Assembly (NCBI RefSeq): GCF_027359595.1
Contig: NZ_CP114783.1
Coordinates: 496,001 to 560,000, forward strand
Source: Prochlorococcus marinus str. MIT 0912
Lineage (GTDB): Bacteria; Cyanobacteriota; Cyanobacteriia; PCC-6307; Cyanobiaceae
Reading direction: 5' to 3'
Length of the DNA stretch: 64,000 nucleotides
A model generated the notes under the pieces. That model did not search any database. It was not told the origin of the DNA and saw nothing but the letters and a program-made list of their open reading frames with translations. A program made the translations under genes and the position numbers. Of the stretch, positions 1-8,633 are shown in pieces; the first letter of the stretch is position 1; every line of letters starts with the position of its first letter.

Positions 1-1
1 A

Positions 2-397
2 GGACTTGATTCACAGAACTACGGTTACAAGTTTGGACAAGAAGAAGAGACATACAACATCGTTGCAGCTCATGGCTACTTCGGTCGTTTGATCTTCCAA
101 TATGCAAGCTTCAACAACAGCCGCAGCCTTCACTTCTTCTTGGCTTCATGGCCAGTGATTTGTGTTTGGTTGACATCTATGGGCATCTGCACCATGGCGT
201 TCAACTTGAACGGCTTTAACTTCAACCAGTCTGTAGTTGATACTTCAGGCAAGGTTGTACCAACCTGGGGTGACGTACTTAACCGTGCAAACCTTGGTAT
301 GGAAGTAATGCACGAGCGTAATGCTCACAACTTCCCACTTGACCTAGCAGCTGCTGAGTCTACTTCTGTAGCTCTTGTTGCACCTGCAATCGGTTAA
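2..397 (+). CDS. psbA: Photosystem II D1 protein, C-terminal part (5' end outside window)
   Basis: This is the last third of D1, the photosystem II core subunit of the thylakoid membrane that holds P680, QB and the manganese cluster. The frame is open from base 2. Visible landmarks are the [20 protein letters not shown] loop and helix start, SRSLHFF with the iron-ligating histidine, and [17 protein letters not shown] with the Mn-cluster His-Glu, His and Asp residues. After the processing point (DLA/A) a tail of about 15 residues follows, which CtpA would remove. The start codon is before the window. A strong terminator follows 20 bp downstream, so it is probably monocistronic. Confidence 0.98.
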   Translation, partial: GLDSQNYGYKFGQEEETYNIVAAHGYFGRLIFQYASFNNSRSLHFFLASWPVICVWLTSMGICTMAFNLNGFNFNQSVVDTSGKVVPTWGDVLNRANLGMEVMHERNAHNFPLDLAAAESTSVALVAPAIG

Positions 398-417
398 GTC
401 TTTAACTTGATTTTTTT

Positions 418-447
418 AAAGCCCTCTTTTAGAGGGCTTTTTTTTTT
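418..447 (+). terminator. Rho-independent terminator of psbA
   Basis: A perfect stem (AAAGCCCTCT / AGAGGGCTTT) with a three-base loop is followed by a T run. It starts 20 bp after the psbA stop. Confidence 0.93.
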
Positions 448-605
448 GCTTTTTTTTGATTTAATAAACAATAAAGGAGATGCACTAACAAATTCATTTA
501 AAAACGGTTTAACTGTTAAGTCCTATTTCTCTAGCTCCCTTCAAAACCTATTAGAGATTTATAAAGTATTGATTGTTTAGTACTTGTCCTCTAATAATTA
601 AGCAA

Positions 606-1232
606 ATGAATATTTCTAAATTTCTAATTATTGAGGCTGCATTAGTAATAGCTTCAATACCACTTCTATTTTTGATTCAAGGTGGAATAAGAAAATCACC
701 CCTTTTCAAAAATTCCAACAAAGAAGAACTATTAAGAAAAAATTCTCTCACACTCCCAGATAAAAAAAAACTTATTGAACTGGAAAAGAATGTACTGAGT
801 CAAGGTAGTGGAATTGAATTTGATTCGCTTCTAGGAGATTGGAAGTTTATATCTGTCTGGAAAAAAGACATCGACGAAGAAGACTCTTTTTTCAGTTCAT
901 TACTTAGGGTCTTCTCTGCGAAAATAAAGTTCAAAAAAAATATCTCGTCTGATCATTCACATAAACTTGCTGTTATGGCATCCATACAATTTGGCCTTTT
1001 AACCATAGAGTTTTCAGGTTCAGGATATTTGAAAGGCAAACAACCTTTATTACCATTCTTTTTAAACCTAATCGAACTCAAATCGGGTTCAAATATTTTA
1101 TTGAGCAGATCTCTGGAAGAACCGGAAGAAAAAGAAAAGCCATTTTTTGGCCTAATTGCATTGGAAGAAAATGGCAAATTGCTTTCAGCAAGGAGGCAAG
1201 GAGGTGCGATGATTATTTTGTTGAAAGATTGA
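606..1232 (+). CDS. Conserved hypothetical protein with N-terminal membrane segment
   Basis: About 208 residues. The ATG at 606 is preferred over an upstream TTG at 573, because it places a hydrophobic segment (residues ~5-22) at the N terminus, giving a signal anchor. The soluble part has a GDWKFISVW motif and ends with a LLSARRQGGAMIIL strand. That layout is loosely like cyanobacterial PAP/fibrillin-type lipocalin proteins, as in the gene at 2365, but I do not claim membership. It stands alone between psbA and nei. Confidence 0.65.
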   Translation: MNISKFLIIEAALVIASIPLLFLIQGGIRKSPLFKNSNKEELLRKNSLTLPDKKKLIELEKNVLSQGSGIEFDSLLGDWKFISVWKKDIDEEDSFFSSLLRVFSAKIKFKKNISSDHSHKLAVMASIQFGLLTIEFSGSGYLKGKQPLLPFFLNLIELKSGSNILLSRSLEEPEEKEKPFFGLIALEENGKLLSARRQGGAMIILLKD

Positions 1233-1434
1233 TTCAACGAGTAAAACAGATCATATTTATCATGAAAGTCATTCGCTATTTAAAAGAGAATAATTTCATA
1301 GCCACCAATCAAGTGAATTATTTTGAGTGAGATTTAAAGGCGAGGTCTTTCGAGGTGGTAATCAATCGAAATCTTGTATAACTTTCTAATTGGAACGCAT
1401 TTAAATTGAATACTGCTTAGGATTATATTTTTAA

Positions 1435-2268
1435 ATGCCGGAAGGACCAGAGATTAGACGCGCTGCGGATAGGATTAGCAAAGCTTTAATTGGTAAAGAA
1501 ATTATTGAAAGTAATTTCTACTACGAGCGGATAAGAGAAAAGGAGGAGAAAGTTAAAAACAAAAACATCAAAGAGATAACGACTAAAGGGAAGGCAATGC
1601 TTATCCGATTCGAGAATGATTGGTCAATGTATAGCCATAATCAGTTATATGGGAGATGGACAGTTAATTTAAATACAACAAGAGTCAAATCAGCAAGAGC
1701 TCTTAGAGTGGTTTTAAAAACAAAAAAACATGCAGTTAGATTGTGGTCGGCGACAAATATTGATTTAATTCCAACTTCTGAAGAGGATGAGCATCCATTC
1801 TTAAAGAAAATCGGTCCCGATGTCCTAAATGAATCTTGTAGTTTTGAGTTAATAGAAGAAAGATTAACGTCTAAAAATTTCCACAAAAAGAAAGCCTCAA
1901 CTTTAATGCTTGATCAAACTTTCTTCGCTGGATTAGGGAACTATCTTCGCTCAGAAATCTTATTCGATGCAAAAATACATCCAGATGATAGGCCATTTGA
2001 CCTTGACAAAACGAAAATCACTCAATGGGCAAACTCAATCAAAAACATCTCACATTTAGCTTATAAAACAGGAGGATTTACAGTCTCAAAATCATTAGCA
2101 GACAAAAACAAAGCGAATGGAGAGTCCAAAAGATCTTATAGACATGCTGTTTTCATGAGAAATAAATATGAATGTTTAGATTGCAAGAGTCGTATAGAGA
2201 GGAAATGGTATGGAAAAAGGAAGCTTGATTATTGCCCTAGCTGTCAAATTCAAAGAGCTAAAGTTTAA
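1435..2268 (+). CDS. nei: Endonuclease VIII (Nei), bifunctional DNA glycosylase/AP lyase
   Basis: The protein removes oxidised pyrimidines and then nicks the abasic site. It begins MPEGPEIRRAAD: Pro2 is the Schiff-base nucleophile and Glu3 the catalytic acid. TTKGKA contains Lys53, matching the conserved lysine of E. coli Nei. YSHNQLYG and LDQTFFAGLGNYLRSEIL (helix-two-turn-helix) are also typical. A C-terminal zinc finger has Cys247, Cys250, Cys267 and Cys270. At 277 residues it is close to E. coli Nei (263). The start is fixed because Pro2 must be the second residue. Motifs favour Nei over Fpg. Confidence 0.95.
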   Translation: MPEGPEIRRAADRISKALIGKEIIESNFYYERIREKEEKVKNKNIKEITTKGKAMLIRFENDWSMYSHNQLYGRWTVNLNTTRVKSARALRVVLKTKKHAVRLWSATNIDLIPTSEEDEHPFLKKIGPDVLNESCSFELIEERLTSKNFHKKKASTLMLDQTFFAGLGNYLRSEILFDAKIHPDDRPFDLDKTKITQWANSIKNISHLAYKTGGFTVSKSLADKNKANGESKRSYRHAVFMRNKYECLDCKSRIERKWYGKRKLDYCPSCQIQRAKV

Positions 2269-2364
2269 ACATTCCAGAAAATAATTACCAACTTGAGGAA
2301 TTGGTTCATAACAGATATTTAGTCAAACTAGTTTTGATGAACGTATCACAAATGATTGACGTAT

Positions 2365-2916
2365 TTAATTAATGATTAAATTGAAAAAGTCAGCTGTTAA
2401 TAGATCTTCTCTTTTTAATAATGCAAACGTTGTACCTTTATACCCCTTACATACTCGCAATTTATTAGTTAATACGGTTGTATCTAGCCACCCCTTTTGA
2501 GTTTTTTTTATTTCTGAGAAGAGGCCTATGTTTTTACCTAATAACTGAGGTCCAATTATCCCTGCTTTTTTGAAGCTAACATTTATGCGTTTCTGATCAA
2601 TAATGTTCAATTCAGCCAAAATATTAGTCGCCAAAATATTACCTAAAAAACCCTTGGGTCTCAAAAAATTAAGTCCTCTATCGTTTTCTGGATCTATTAT
2701 TTGAAGATTATCTAATAACGGCGAATAGTTTAGGAAAGGAGACTTTGAACTACTCCATCTCAATTCCCACACACCTTTAAGATGGTTTATTTGCTTGGTT
2801 ATGTCTACAGAAAATTCACATTCAGCTAATTCAATAAGCTGAATAATTTTCTTTGAATTTGGAGCTTGCTCTAGAAATTCTATCAATTTTAATGTGTTAT
2901 CCATTATTAAACTCAT
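2365..2916 (-). CDS. PAP/fibrillin family protein
   Basis: About 183 residues, resembling the cyanobacterial/plastid lipid-associated protein (fibrillin) family, which attaches to thylakoid membranes or lipid droplets. Visible are the GVWELRWSSSKSPFLNYSP motif (the family's 'G.WeL.yts' strand), N....GLNFLRPKG, and a late strand ending LRVCKGYKGTTFAL. Translation may start at 2916 or at an in-frame ATG four codons later (2904). No predicted signal peptide. Function beyond lipid association is not inferable. Confidence 0.75.
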   Translation of the reverse strand: MSLIMDNTLKLIEFLEQAPNSKKIIQLIELAECEFSVDITKQINHLKGVWELRWSSSKSPFLNYSPLLDNLQIIDPENDRGLNFLRPKGFLGNILATNILAELNIIDQKRINVSFKKAGIIGPQLLGKNIGLFSEIKKTQKGWLDTTVLTNKLRVCKGYKGTTFALLKREDLLTADFFNLIIN

Positions 2917-3059
2917 TGATTGAAGACTATGTTTGATTAATATCTACTTTTGATGAGTGAAGAGTGTTGAATAGTCACACTATCTTCATTTGACTAGATC
3001 TAACAAGTAAAATTCATTTGGCATGATTCTTACTTAAAGTTCATCTAGAAAGATCAAGC

Positions 3060-3194
3060 CTAACTTCTAAAAGGCGAGTTATAGTAAGCCTTGTTAACGG
3101 TATAAAGAGTGTATAGAGAAACAGCTATACCCAAAAAACCAACCACTAGAATTGGTGAGAAAGACGGGAAAGCATACGTAGGGATTGAAGTCAT
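3060..3194 (-). CDS. Small single-helix membrane protein (44 aa)
   Basis: The ORF encodes 44 residues with one transmembrane segment (SPILVVGFLGIAVSLYTLY) and a short polar C terminus. It looks like the low-molecular-weight photosystem or cytochrome subunits, but I cannot match it to a named Psb, Psa or Pet protein. It is divergently oriented from nothing close and stands alone. Coding status rests on the TM pattern and clean start/stop. Confidence 0.55.
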   Translation of the reverse strand: MTSIPTYAFPSFSPILVVGFLGIAVSLYTLYTVNKAYYNSPFRS

Positions 3195-3382
3195 AATGAG
3201 CAATAAATTACCTGTATGTTCTAGAAAATATAATTAACATTTGGCAGGGGTTTTCACGACAGTTAATCACGGTTACCTCTCCAATGGTTCTTAGTTATAT
3301 GTTTTGTCAAAGATACTCCTGTATAAAAACCAACAGATTTATTTTTTAGATTAAAAGTCGTACTAAAAAACAGTTCATAACA

Positions 3383-3646
3383 TTATTCAACAAGCTCAAG
3401 CTTATAAACAATATCTTTGCAGTTGTTTGCTTTGTCCCACTCCCTAGCAAATGGAGTATCAAGTATTTCTATAAAAGCTTCTAAGCTTGTGACGTTATAA
3501 AAAGAATGTGATTTATGGTCATTGATTTTGTTTAAGTCATAATCAATAACGACTCCATGACCATGTTCCTTGACGAAATTCTCAATCGTTTCTTCATAGT
3601 ATTCAAATGAGCAATCAAACGTACATACAATAAAAAGTCTTTCCAT
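3383..3646 (-). CDS. Small Prochlorococcus-type protein, paralogue of the gene at 5178
   Basis: The start is taken at MERLFIVCTFDCSFEYYEE, not the longer frame to 3682, because the paralogue at 5178-5441 aligns from MNTLIISTFSCTFEEFEKE. Both end with a W/F-D-K-x-NNCKD-[IV]-VY-x-L-[ED]-L-[VI]-E tail and share K[IV]NDHK[SA]H in the middle. They look like ferredoxin-like alpha/beta-barrel monomers, similar in style to the small cyanobacterial DUF3764 proteins, but the function is unknown. It lies 4 bp after the monooxygenase-like gene at 3651 and is probably co-transcribed. A third, decayed relative lies near 19.2 kb. Confidence 0.7.
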   Translation of the reverse strand: MERLFIVCTFDCSFEYYEETIENFVKEHGHGVVIDYDLNKINDHKSHSFYNVTSLEAFIEILDTPFAREWDKANNCKDIVYKLELVE

Positions 3647-3650
3647 TTGG

Positions 3651-4037
3651 TTAGACCCTGCTGTAACCAAGTTTGCTTTCAAAGATTTTCAATGGCAATC
3701 CAGTTGCTTCCATTGCCGCTTTACATTTTTCTCCAACAGTTCCATAAACCTCGACTGTAAAATTATGGCCAAGTTCTGCATGACCCTGTAAATATTCACC
3801 AACAGGTGGATTTGCTAAATGTGCAAGGAAAGCTTCGTCATTTTTATAAACTTCGGACCAAACGAAACAAAAAGGATTCTCGGGATCTTGATCAAAAGTA
3901 TGATGCAACATTCCTGGTTCTGAATCCTCAACAGCTTTATCTGTTTTAGCGGCAAGTAATAAATATTCTTGAACCTTTTCGGGCTTCACTTGAATACGAG
4001 CAAGAAGAATAAAAGGTGTTTCGGCTCCGAATGACAT
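3651..4037 (-). CDS. Antibiotic-biosynthesis-monooxygenase (ABM) domain protein
   Basis: 128 residues with the ABM/quinol monooxygenase-type dimeric alpha-beta barrel pattern: an N-terminal strand FILLARIQVKPEKVQEYLLL, a conserved EPGMLHHTFDQDPENPFCF, then a WSEVYKNDEAFLAHLANPP motif. Such proteins act without cofactor on quinols or as small-molecule dioxygenase-like enzymes; the substrate is unknown here. It precedes the small gene at 3383 with a 4-bp gap. Cytosolic, no signal peptide. Confidence 0.8.
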   Translation of the reverse strand: MSFGAETPFILLARIQVKPEKVQEYLLLAAKTDKAVEDSEPGMLHHTFDQDPENPFCFVWSEVYKNDEAFLAHLANPPVGEYLQGHAELGHNFTVEVYGTVGEKCKAAMEATGLPLKIFESKLGYSRV

Positions 4038-4356
4038 AAATTTTTATGCTTTAAAACTAACCATTACATATTTCTTTTAAAAATTGCTGTACAAGGGGGC
4101 CTTCTTCAGGCTCTTCTGACATAACCATATTTAATTAAAAATGATCGTATCTTCAAATTGATGGCGTTAAGAACAAAAACGAACAGTTCCTGTCATAGTG
4201 GATATGGCAAGAGACAGATATCTGATATACATGATTTAGATACTTAAATAGGACATTATTATTCCCAACCGAACAGCGTTAATACTCAACTTTCTTTTTT
4301 ATATAGACAAAATCTGTTTTCAGTTGCAAGGATGTTTATAAGTCCCTACTTCGACT
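4038..4356. other. Intergenic stretch with a possible 21-residue minus-strand ORF
   Basis: No solid gene. A minus-strand frame at 4057-4122 encodes a 21-residue acidic peptide starting MSEEPEEGPLVQQF. A similarly placed short frame beginning MSELPKE lies just upstream of the paralogue at 5178, so the two blocks may share ancestry. Too short to call as genes. Confidence 0.3.
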
Positions 4357-4521
4357 ATGGATTCATATACAAAAGATACACATAGGTACGCTTTTGAGCT
4401 GGTTAAAGCTGCAAGGTCAATGCCAGTCGATTTAGCCGAAAAGTTGCAACATATAAAACAATTGAGATTTAATTACCAACTAAAGGCTTTAAGAAAAAGA
4501 ATCAATAAAAGAATCACCTAA
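4357..4521 (+). CDS. Conserved small basic protein (54 aa), paralogue of 49901
   Basis: 54 residues, helical and basic: MDSYTKDTHRYAFELVKAAR..., ending LRKRINKRIT. The copy at 49901-50065 on the minus strand is very similar throughout, and the DNA just upstream of the ATG (TACTTCGACTATGGATTC) is conserved too. This shows both the start and that selection has kept the frame. Function unknown. No membrane segment. Confidence 0.75.
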   Translation: MDSYTKDTHRYAFELVKAARSMPVDLAEKLQHIKQLRFNYQLKALRKRINKRIT

Positions 4522-4565
4522 GTATAAGCTAATAGACCATTTTATTGCTTTTGCTGAAGAGGTTT

Positions 4566-4925
4566 TTATGAAGTCCTCTCTTTAAATTGATCAGGTATTG
4601 GAAAATCTTCTCGTATTTGTTTTAAACGTTTTTTGTAAATAGTTTCGTAATCTGGATCACGGCTTTTATAGGCGTTGTAATTTTGCCCTTCAAAATCTTC
4701 TTCTTTAATTAATTCTTCTACTTGCTTTATAAGATCTCTATAAATATCTGCTCCTACAGTCTGTTCTTTTGTAAGTTCGCTTCCATGAGAATCAGCGTAT
4801 TGAATAATCCCTTTGTAAGTAAAAAGCCATTGCCTCCTTGCTAGTGGATCTAATGCGATAACTTCTTTGACTATAAAGCTCGTACAGAGTTTGAACTTTA
4901 CTTCTAAATCGTTAGTTTCAATCAC
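4566..4925 (-). CDS. Hypothetical soluble protein (119 aa)
   Basis: A charged, mostly helical protein without signal peptide or membrane segment. ALDPLARRQWLFTYKGI and a Lys/Glu-rich middle are its most distinctive parts. I recognise no family. It converges with the small gene at 4357. Confidence 0.6.
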   Translation of the reverse strand: MIETNDLEVKFKLCTSFIVKEVIALDPLARRQWLFTYKGIIQYADSHGSELTKEQTVGADIYRDLIKQVEELIKEEDFEGQNYNAYKSRDPDYETIYKKRLKQIREDFPIPDQFKERTS

Positions 4926-4973
4926 AAAAGAAGGAGCTTATCTTCCCTAAATTGTAGATGGCTATTTTGGAAT

Positions 4974-5129
4974 TCATTCATTCGGTTTGAATCCCTCAAC
5001 AGGAATGGATTTGATTTCGATTTCAGTTGAGTAATTGTGATTCATTTTTTTCTGCATCTCCGAATTACTCGCCAAGAAGAAAACACCAAGTGCAGCAATA
5101 AATGGGAAAAGGTTTTGTATTGTTTTCAT
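4974..5129 (-). CDS. Small membrane-anchored peptide (51 aa)
   Basis: The ORF starts MKTIQNLFPFIAALGVFFLAS, a short lysine-then-hydrophobic N terminus that acts as a signal anchor, followed by about 28 polar residues. It lies between other tiny minus-strand genes. No family recognised. Confidence 0.5.
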   Translation of the reverse strand: MKTIQNLFPFIAALGVFFLASNSEMQKKMNHNYSTEIEIKSIPVEGFKPNE

Positions 5130-5177
5130 TAATTTTTTTCCAGTAGAAACGATCTCTTCAAACTCCAGAGAATTTAC

Positions 5178-5441
5178 TTATTCAATAAGATCAAGAGAAT
5201 AAACCACATCTTTGCAGTTATTTCTTTTGTCGAACTCTTTAGCTTCATCGCTTTCTAATGAGGCTCCAAATTCATCCATATCGGTGATATGAATTAACGT
5301 ATGTGCTTTATGGTCGTTTACTTTTACAAACTCATAATCACTTACATAATCCTTCACCAAGCAACCGAAGAAATTCTCAGTAATTTCCTTTTCAAATTCT
5401 TCAAAAGTACAGCTAAAGGTTGAAATGATGAGGGTATTCAT
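5178..5441 (-). CDS. Small Prochlorococcus-type protein, paralogue of the gene at 3383
   Basis: 87 residues counting from MNTLIISTFSC. The upstream Met at 5459 is not conserved in the paralogue. The middle VKVNDHKAHTLIHI and the end KRNNCKDVVYSLDLIE match the 3383 protein strongly. Likely a small ferredoxin-like fold protein of unknown role. Unlike its paralogue it has no ABM-domain gene beside it. Confidence 0.7.
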   Translation of the reverse strand: MNTLIISTFSCTFEEFEKEITENFFGCLVKDYVSDYEFVKVNDHKAHTLIHITDMDEFGASLESDEAKEFDKRNNCKDVVYSLDLIE

Positions 5442-5580
5442 AAAAAATGATCCGAGCAATACATAGCATTACATTTTTTTTATAGCTTTTCTGTAGGAAT
5501 AGTCATCTCTTTAGGTAGCTCTGACATATAAGGTATTTCATACTTTCAATCCTAATAGAGTAGAGCGGTCGAGAATTTAA

Positions 5581-5907
5581 TCAGCCTTTCATAGCTTCTT
5601 CAATAATAGAAATCTCTCTGGTGTTTCTTCTATTAAGTCCACGAAGGTCTAATTGAAAGCGTATTACCTCTAATGCAAGCTTGTTAAATCGAAAGGTGGC
5701 CTGTACATATCCATGTGAGTAATCAGATTCAAAATATCCAAAACCTTTCAAGTCTTTTACAAGTAAATAACTATCAAAAATTTTGCTATACCATCTGATC
5801 AGCATACTGTTATCCATAATGTCAGCTATAGCTATACGAGATATAGTTTTAGTTCTTACAGCAAAGTAATCATTAAGGTCTTGGTAGATAGGTAAAAAGA
5901 ATTTCAT
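5581..5907 (-). CDS. Hypothetical protein (108 aa)
   Basis: Mixed alpha/beta, soluble, with aromatic-rich stretches (LIRWYSKIFDSY, GFGYFESDYSHGY) and a basic C-terminal part LRGLNRRNTREIS. No family recognised and no membrane segment. It begins with ATG at 5907 and is the last in a run of minus-strand small genes. Confidence 0.55.
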   Translation of the reverse strand: MKFFLPIYQDLNDYFAVRTKTISRIAIADIMDNSMLIRWYSKIFDSYLLVKDLKGFGYFESDYSHGYVQATFRFNKLALEVIRFQLDLRGLNRRNTREISIIEEAMKG

Positions 5908-6060
5908 TAACCCTTTCTAGCTGATCTTTCGCAACTCATCTTCTTGCTCTAAGTAAAGTTATAAAAAGAGACCCTATCAATCACAAATAAATCAAAAGAA
6001 TTAACACCCTTGCTTGGAGGCCTATAAAACGCAGTAACCTTAAACTTTAAAAATTAATTA

Positions 6061-6430
6061 ATGAATATCTTTAATCCCTTTTGCTTTCAGCGATAGCTAT
6101 ATCAAGTGCTTTTATAACTCTTGAACCTGCAAAGTCTCAAGAAAAAATAAAAGTTACTCCATTAATTCAATCATCGAGTGGGCTTGGCGGTTAAAAATAT
6201 CATATCCAGAATAGAAACGAGCTGAACTAAAACTATTAAAAGTCAATAATCCATTCGGATTAAAGACTCCCTTACATATACATCCAGCACCATTGCTGGT
6301 TTCCATAGGACAAAGAAAACTAAAACACTCAAGAGGTGAGACTAATAATTATATTTTAGCGCTGGAGAATCATTTATTTATAAATCCTAAAGCCAAGCAA
6401 GGGATAGAAAATCTGATCTTTATCTCATAA
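6061..6430 (+). pseudogene. Decayed cupin lipoprotein gene, paralogue of 17306
   Basis: The ATG at 6061 gives MNIFNPF, after which the signal-peptide-like stretch LLSAIAISSAFITLEPAKSQ lies in another frame. After a second shift the frame reads WAWRLKISYPE-stop-KRAELKLLK...GLKTPLHIHPAPLLVSI and runs to a stop at 6428. This aligns with the intact cupin at 17306 (W...KYPRGQAEMKLEKI...FKTPLHLHPQPGIIYV). So there are at least two frameshifts and one in-frame TAG. The HxHP metal-binding motif is still readable, so decay is recent or slow. Confidence 0.75.
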
Positions 6431-6516
6431 CATATGTAATATGTAATCTCCATTTTAAGGCTATAAAAAATATAGGAAGCTTATCAGCTGCCACTAATCT
6501 ATAGGACTATTGATCT

Positions 6517-6699
6517 ATGGTTTCATTTGCTAGAGCAAGAACAAGATCATTGCTATCAAGGCTATGGCCTGTGACAGAAAAAGCCCTCAACAATCAAACA
6601 CTTGATTCGCACAAGTCCAAAAAGCTAATTGAAGATATTGCCGAGCAAAACAAGTGTTTCTTGGAAGCAAGCAAGAATGGTGGAATGTGGTTTTCTTAG
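6517..6699 (+). CDS. Hypothetical small basic protein (60 aa)
   Basis: The start is rich in arginine (MVSFARARTRSLLSRLWP), then a helical polar part. No membrane segment or family recognised. ATG start, clean stop, no neighbour in operon distance. Coding likelihood moderate. Confidence 0.45.
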   Translation: MVSFARARTRSLLSRLWPVTEKALNNQTLDSHKSKKLIEDIAEQNKCFLEASKNGGMWFS

Positions 6700-6916
6700 A
6701 GAATTGACATAAAGGCAAAGGGAGACCTTTCTCTGAACGATATTGGCGGAAGGATTAGAACCTGTGATCAAGCTCTCCAAAAAACCAGAGAATAGTTATA
6801 TGAAAATATAATTAATTAGAAAAAAAAAACTATTGAGATGATTCTTAAAATCAAGAGAAGTATTAAAACATAAAGTATCGAATTCTTTAACAAGCAAATA
6901 AATTATTGAACATCAG

Positions 6917-7462
6917 TTATTTATTTGTCTCTTCTTCAATGTATTTTTTAAGGGTATAACCATGACAATCAAATGGATATTCTGCCCTAGTCATCTCGCT
7001 TGCTTGAGTCTTATCAGCATCATTACCTCTGAATTTTCGACAATCACATATAAAGTCCATCTTTGTACCATCTTTATAATCTTTCACTCTCGCATCTAGC
7101 CATTTTTTTGCTTGCTCTGGCATCTCATTACAGGCAATCCATGAACCCCAGAACAGTGCATCAAACATTTGTATTGCTTCTGCTCTTTTATTTGGCCCTG
7201 CTAAGTCCTCACAAAAATTTCGTACTGGACAGTCTTTTCTGCTGATATAAAACTTTTTAGCTTGATTCTCATAACCTCTGACATATGTTTTTTTATTATT
7301 TACTGCATCCAAAGCAGCGTTTAATTGATCTCCTCCAAATGTATTGGTTATTCTCGCTTTATCAATTGATATCTGATCAGTCAGTTCCGTTTCACTTTCA
7401 ATAGATACATCATCCCTTCTGACATCAAATTGTCCAAGCACTTCAATTTGTTCAGTCATCAA
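6917..7462 (-). CDS. DUF4326-like protein, larger of two paralogues
   Basis: 181 residues. The shared core with the gene at 8793 is Y-x-R-G...AKKFYISRKDCPV-[RK]-N, a helix with EA[IV].[MA]FD, W[LF][DN]ARVK[DE], and a C-terminal CHGYTLKKYIEE. The 'LaCwC...CHgd.L' ending and the N-terminal basic strand resemble DUF4326, a small domain common in phages and bacteria. Here FICDCRK and DCHGYTL supply the Cys/His positions. The N-terminal ~60 residues are unique. Role unknown; the DUF4326 link is my inference from pattern only. Confidence 0.7.
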   Translation of the reverse strand: MMTEQIEVLGQFDVRRDDVSIESETELTDQISIDKARITNTFGGDQLNAALDAVNNKKTYVRGYENQAKKFYISRKDCPVRNFCEDLAGPNKRAEAIQMFDALFWGSWIACNEMPEQAKKWLDARVKDYKDGTKMDFICDCRKFRGNDADKTQASEMTRAEYPFDCHGYTLKKYIEEETNK

Positions 7463-7551
7463 GATTCAACTCATATTCCATAAGATTGAATAATTTTATT
7501 CTAATTTGTTCAAAACGATCTATGGCTTAAAAAGAAAAGTCCTTTTAATTA

Positions 7552-7755
7552 TTAATTGATTTTTACACCATTACAGTTGAAACCACTGCACTGAAGCTTG
7601 AATAAGAGAGATAAGACAAAATGATGGAAACTTGGAACAGCCTTATCTAGACAAATAATAAAAATCAGCAAAGAAATCAACGTCATTGAAAGGTACTGCA
7701 TCCAATGGATACCTAGATTATCTAACCCATGATTATTAAATCCTTTGATCTCCAT
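7552..7755 (-). CDS. Possible small membrane protein (67 aa)
   Basis: One clear hydrophobic segment (YLSMTLISLLIFIICL) in a 67-residue frame with an ATG start. The tail is Cys/Phe-rich and less protein-like. No paralogue seen in the window. Coding status uncertain. Confidence 0.35.
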   Translation of the reverse strand: MEIKGFNNHGLDNLGIHWMQYLSMTLISLLIFIICLDKAVPSFHHFVLSLLFKLQCSGFNCNGVKIN

Positions 7756-7930
7756 GGAATTCTTTTGGAGAATCCTAACCCAAGAAAAATTATGTGGTGG
7801 CTTTGGTTAAGCGGTACTTAAGATAAAATTTTTGTATCGGATTCTTTATTGAAAGGATTTTTTCATAAAATTCATCAAAATGTTGAATTATCGGTTTGAA
7901 AGGGTTCATATCCATTGTCTTGTCCTAAAG

Positions 7931-8044
7931 CTAAACGATTACTGAAGTGCCGATTTGGAATGCACCAGCCAAGAGAAGCAAAGCAGGAAGGTTCCAAAGA
8001 ACTAAAACTTTGAGAGCAGTTTTTTTATAAGTTGCAGCAGTCAT
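7931..8044 (-). CDS. Small membrane protein of the 'LWNLPALLLL' family (37 aa)
   Basis: 37 residues: a short basic start (MTAATYKKTALK), then VLVLWNLPALLLLAGAFQIGTSVIV. It is homologous to the proteins at 14767, 55172 and, more distantly, 51004. All share a single helix with a central N/I-P kink and a TSV-[IF] ending. An upstream element, GGTTAGCCCTAC..., at 8126-8144 also occurs before the other family members. Role unknown; two copies sit beside hli clusters, suggesting thylakoid membrane stress function (inference). Confidence 0.75.
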   Translation of the reverse strand: MTAATYKKTALKVLVLWNLPALLLLAGAFQIGTSVIV

Positions 8045-8125
8045 TTTGATTTTGGAGGGAATGTTTTTGAGAAACCATGCGTGGATTCTCTAAAAGTTAA
8101 TTAAAAAGTTGTCTGAGTGAGGTTC

Positions 8126-8144
8126 GGTCGAGGTAGGGCTAACC
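8126..8144 (-). promoter_or_regulatory. Conserved upstream element of the LWNLPALLLL family
   Basis: On the minus strand this reads GGTTAGCCCTACCTCGACCG. Almost the same sequence stands before 14767 (14671-14695), 55172 (55076-55100) and 51114 (51211-51236), always about 70-100 bp before the ATG. It may be an operator or part of a 5' leader RNA. Confidence 0.6.
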
Positions 8145-8179
8145 GTGAAATTAACTTTTTTTTATGAATCAAAGCTCTA

Positions 8180-8296
8180 TTAGCCCTGCATCATGTAAAC
8201 AAGAAACCCAATAAAAATAGCAAGTTTTCCAACTACGAAATAAGGAATGAACTTTTTGATTCTTGCTTCAAATATTGATTTAGTAGTTGAAGTCAT
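8180..8296 (-). CDS. Small membrane protein (38 aa)
   Basis: Basic amphipathic start (MTSTTKSIFEARIKKFI) then one transmembrane helix (YFVVGKLAIFIGFLVYMM). Its start codon overlaps the stop of the next upstream gene (8293) in an ATGA overlap, so the two are translationally coupled. Function unknown. Confidence 0.6.
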   Translation of the reverse strand: MTSTTKSIFEARIKKFIPYFVVGKLAIFIGFLVYMMQG

Positions 8297-8409
8297 ATAA
8301 GACCCAAGCTCCCAAAAGTAAAACCAACTCCGCAGAAGAAAGCAAATTCAACTAAATCTCTGCAACCTGATGGGATTGAATTTAATGCAACGTTAATTCG
8401 TTGAGCCAT
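8293..8409 (-). CDS. Small membrane protein (38 aa), coupled to 8180
   Basis: 38 residues with a polar start (MAQRINVALNSIPSGCRDLV) and a hydrophobic, glycine-rich end. The stop overlaps the start of the following gene by ATGA. No family recognised. Confidence 0.55.
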   Translation of the reverse strand: MAQRINVALNSIPSGCRDLVEFAFFCGVGFTFGSLGLI

Positions 8410-8504
8410 TTGACCTTGTACTCGCAGGTGAATGTGGAAAGATACTATAAAAGTAAGAACAAATACCCAGCTACGTGACAGTTTAGAGGTGGGGTTATCG
8501 AGAA

Positions 8505-8633
8505 TTAGTTAAGCTTATGATTCAAAATCTCCTTCAATTCAAAGTAATTGAAAAGAACCAGCAAAGAAAGTGCTCCAAAAATAATTGCCCATAGAGCAGC
8601 GTCCTTTAAAAGCTCTTTCCCATAATTTTTCAT
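8505..8633 (-). CDS. Small membrane protein (42 aa), similar to 9812
   Basis: MKNYGKELLKDAALWAII, then a helix to about residue 32 and a polar tail. The start resembles MKYNWKDLLVDAAIVAVV at 9812-9937 (MK.[YN]x K[ED]LL.DAA), which supports both as real members of one small family. Confidence 0.6.
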   Translation of the reverse strand: MKNYGKELLKDAALWAIIFGALSLLVLFNYFELKEILNHKLN

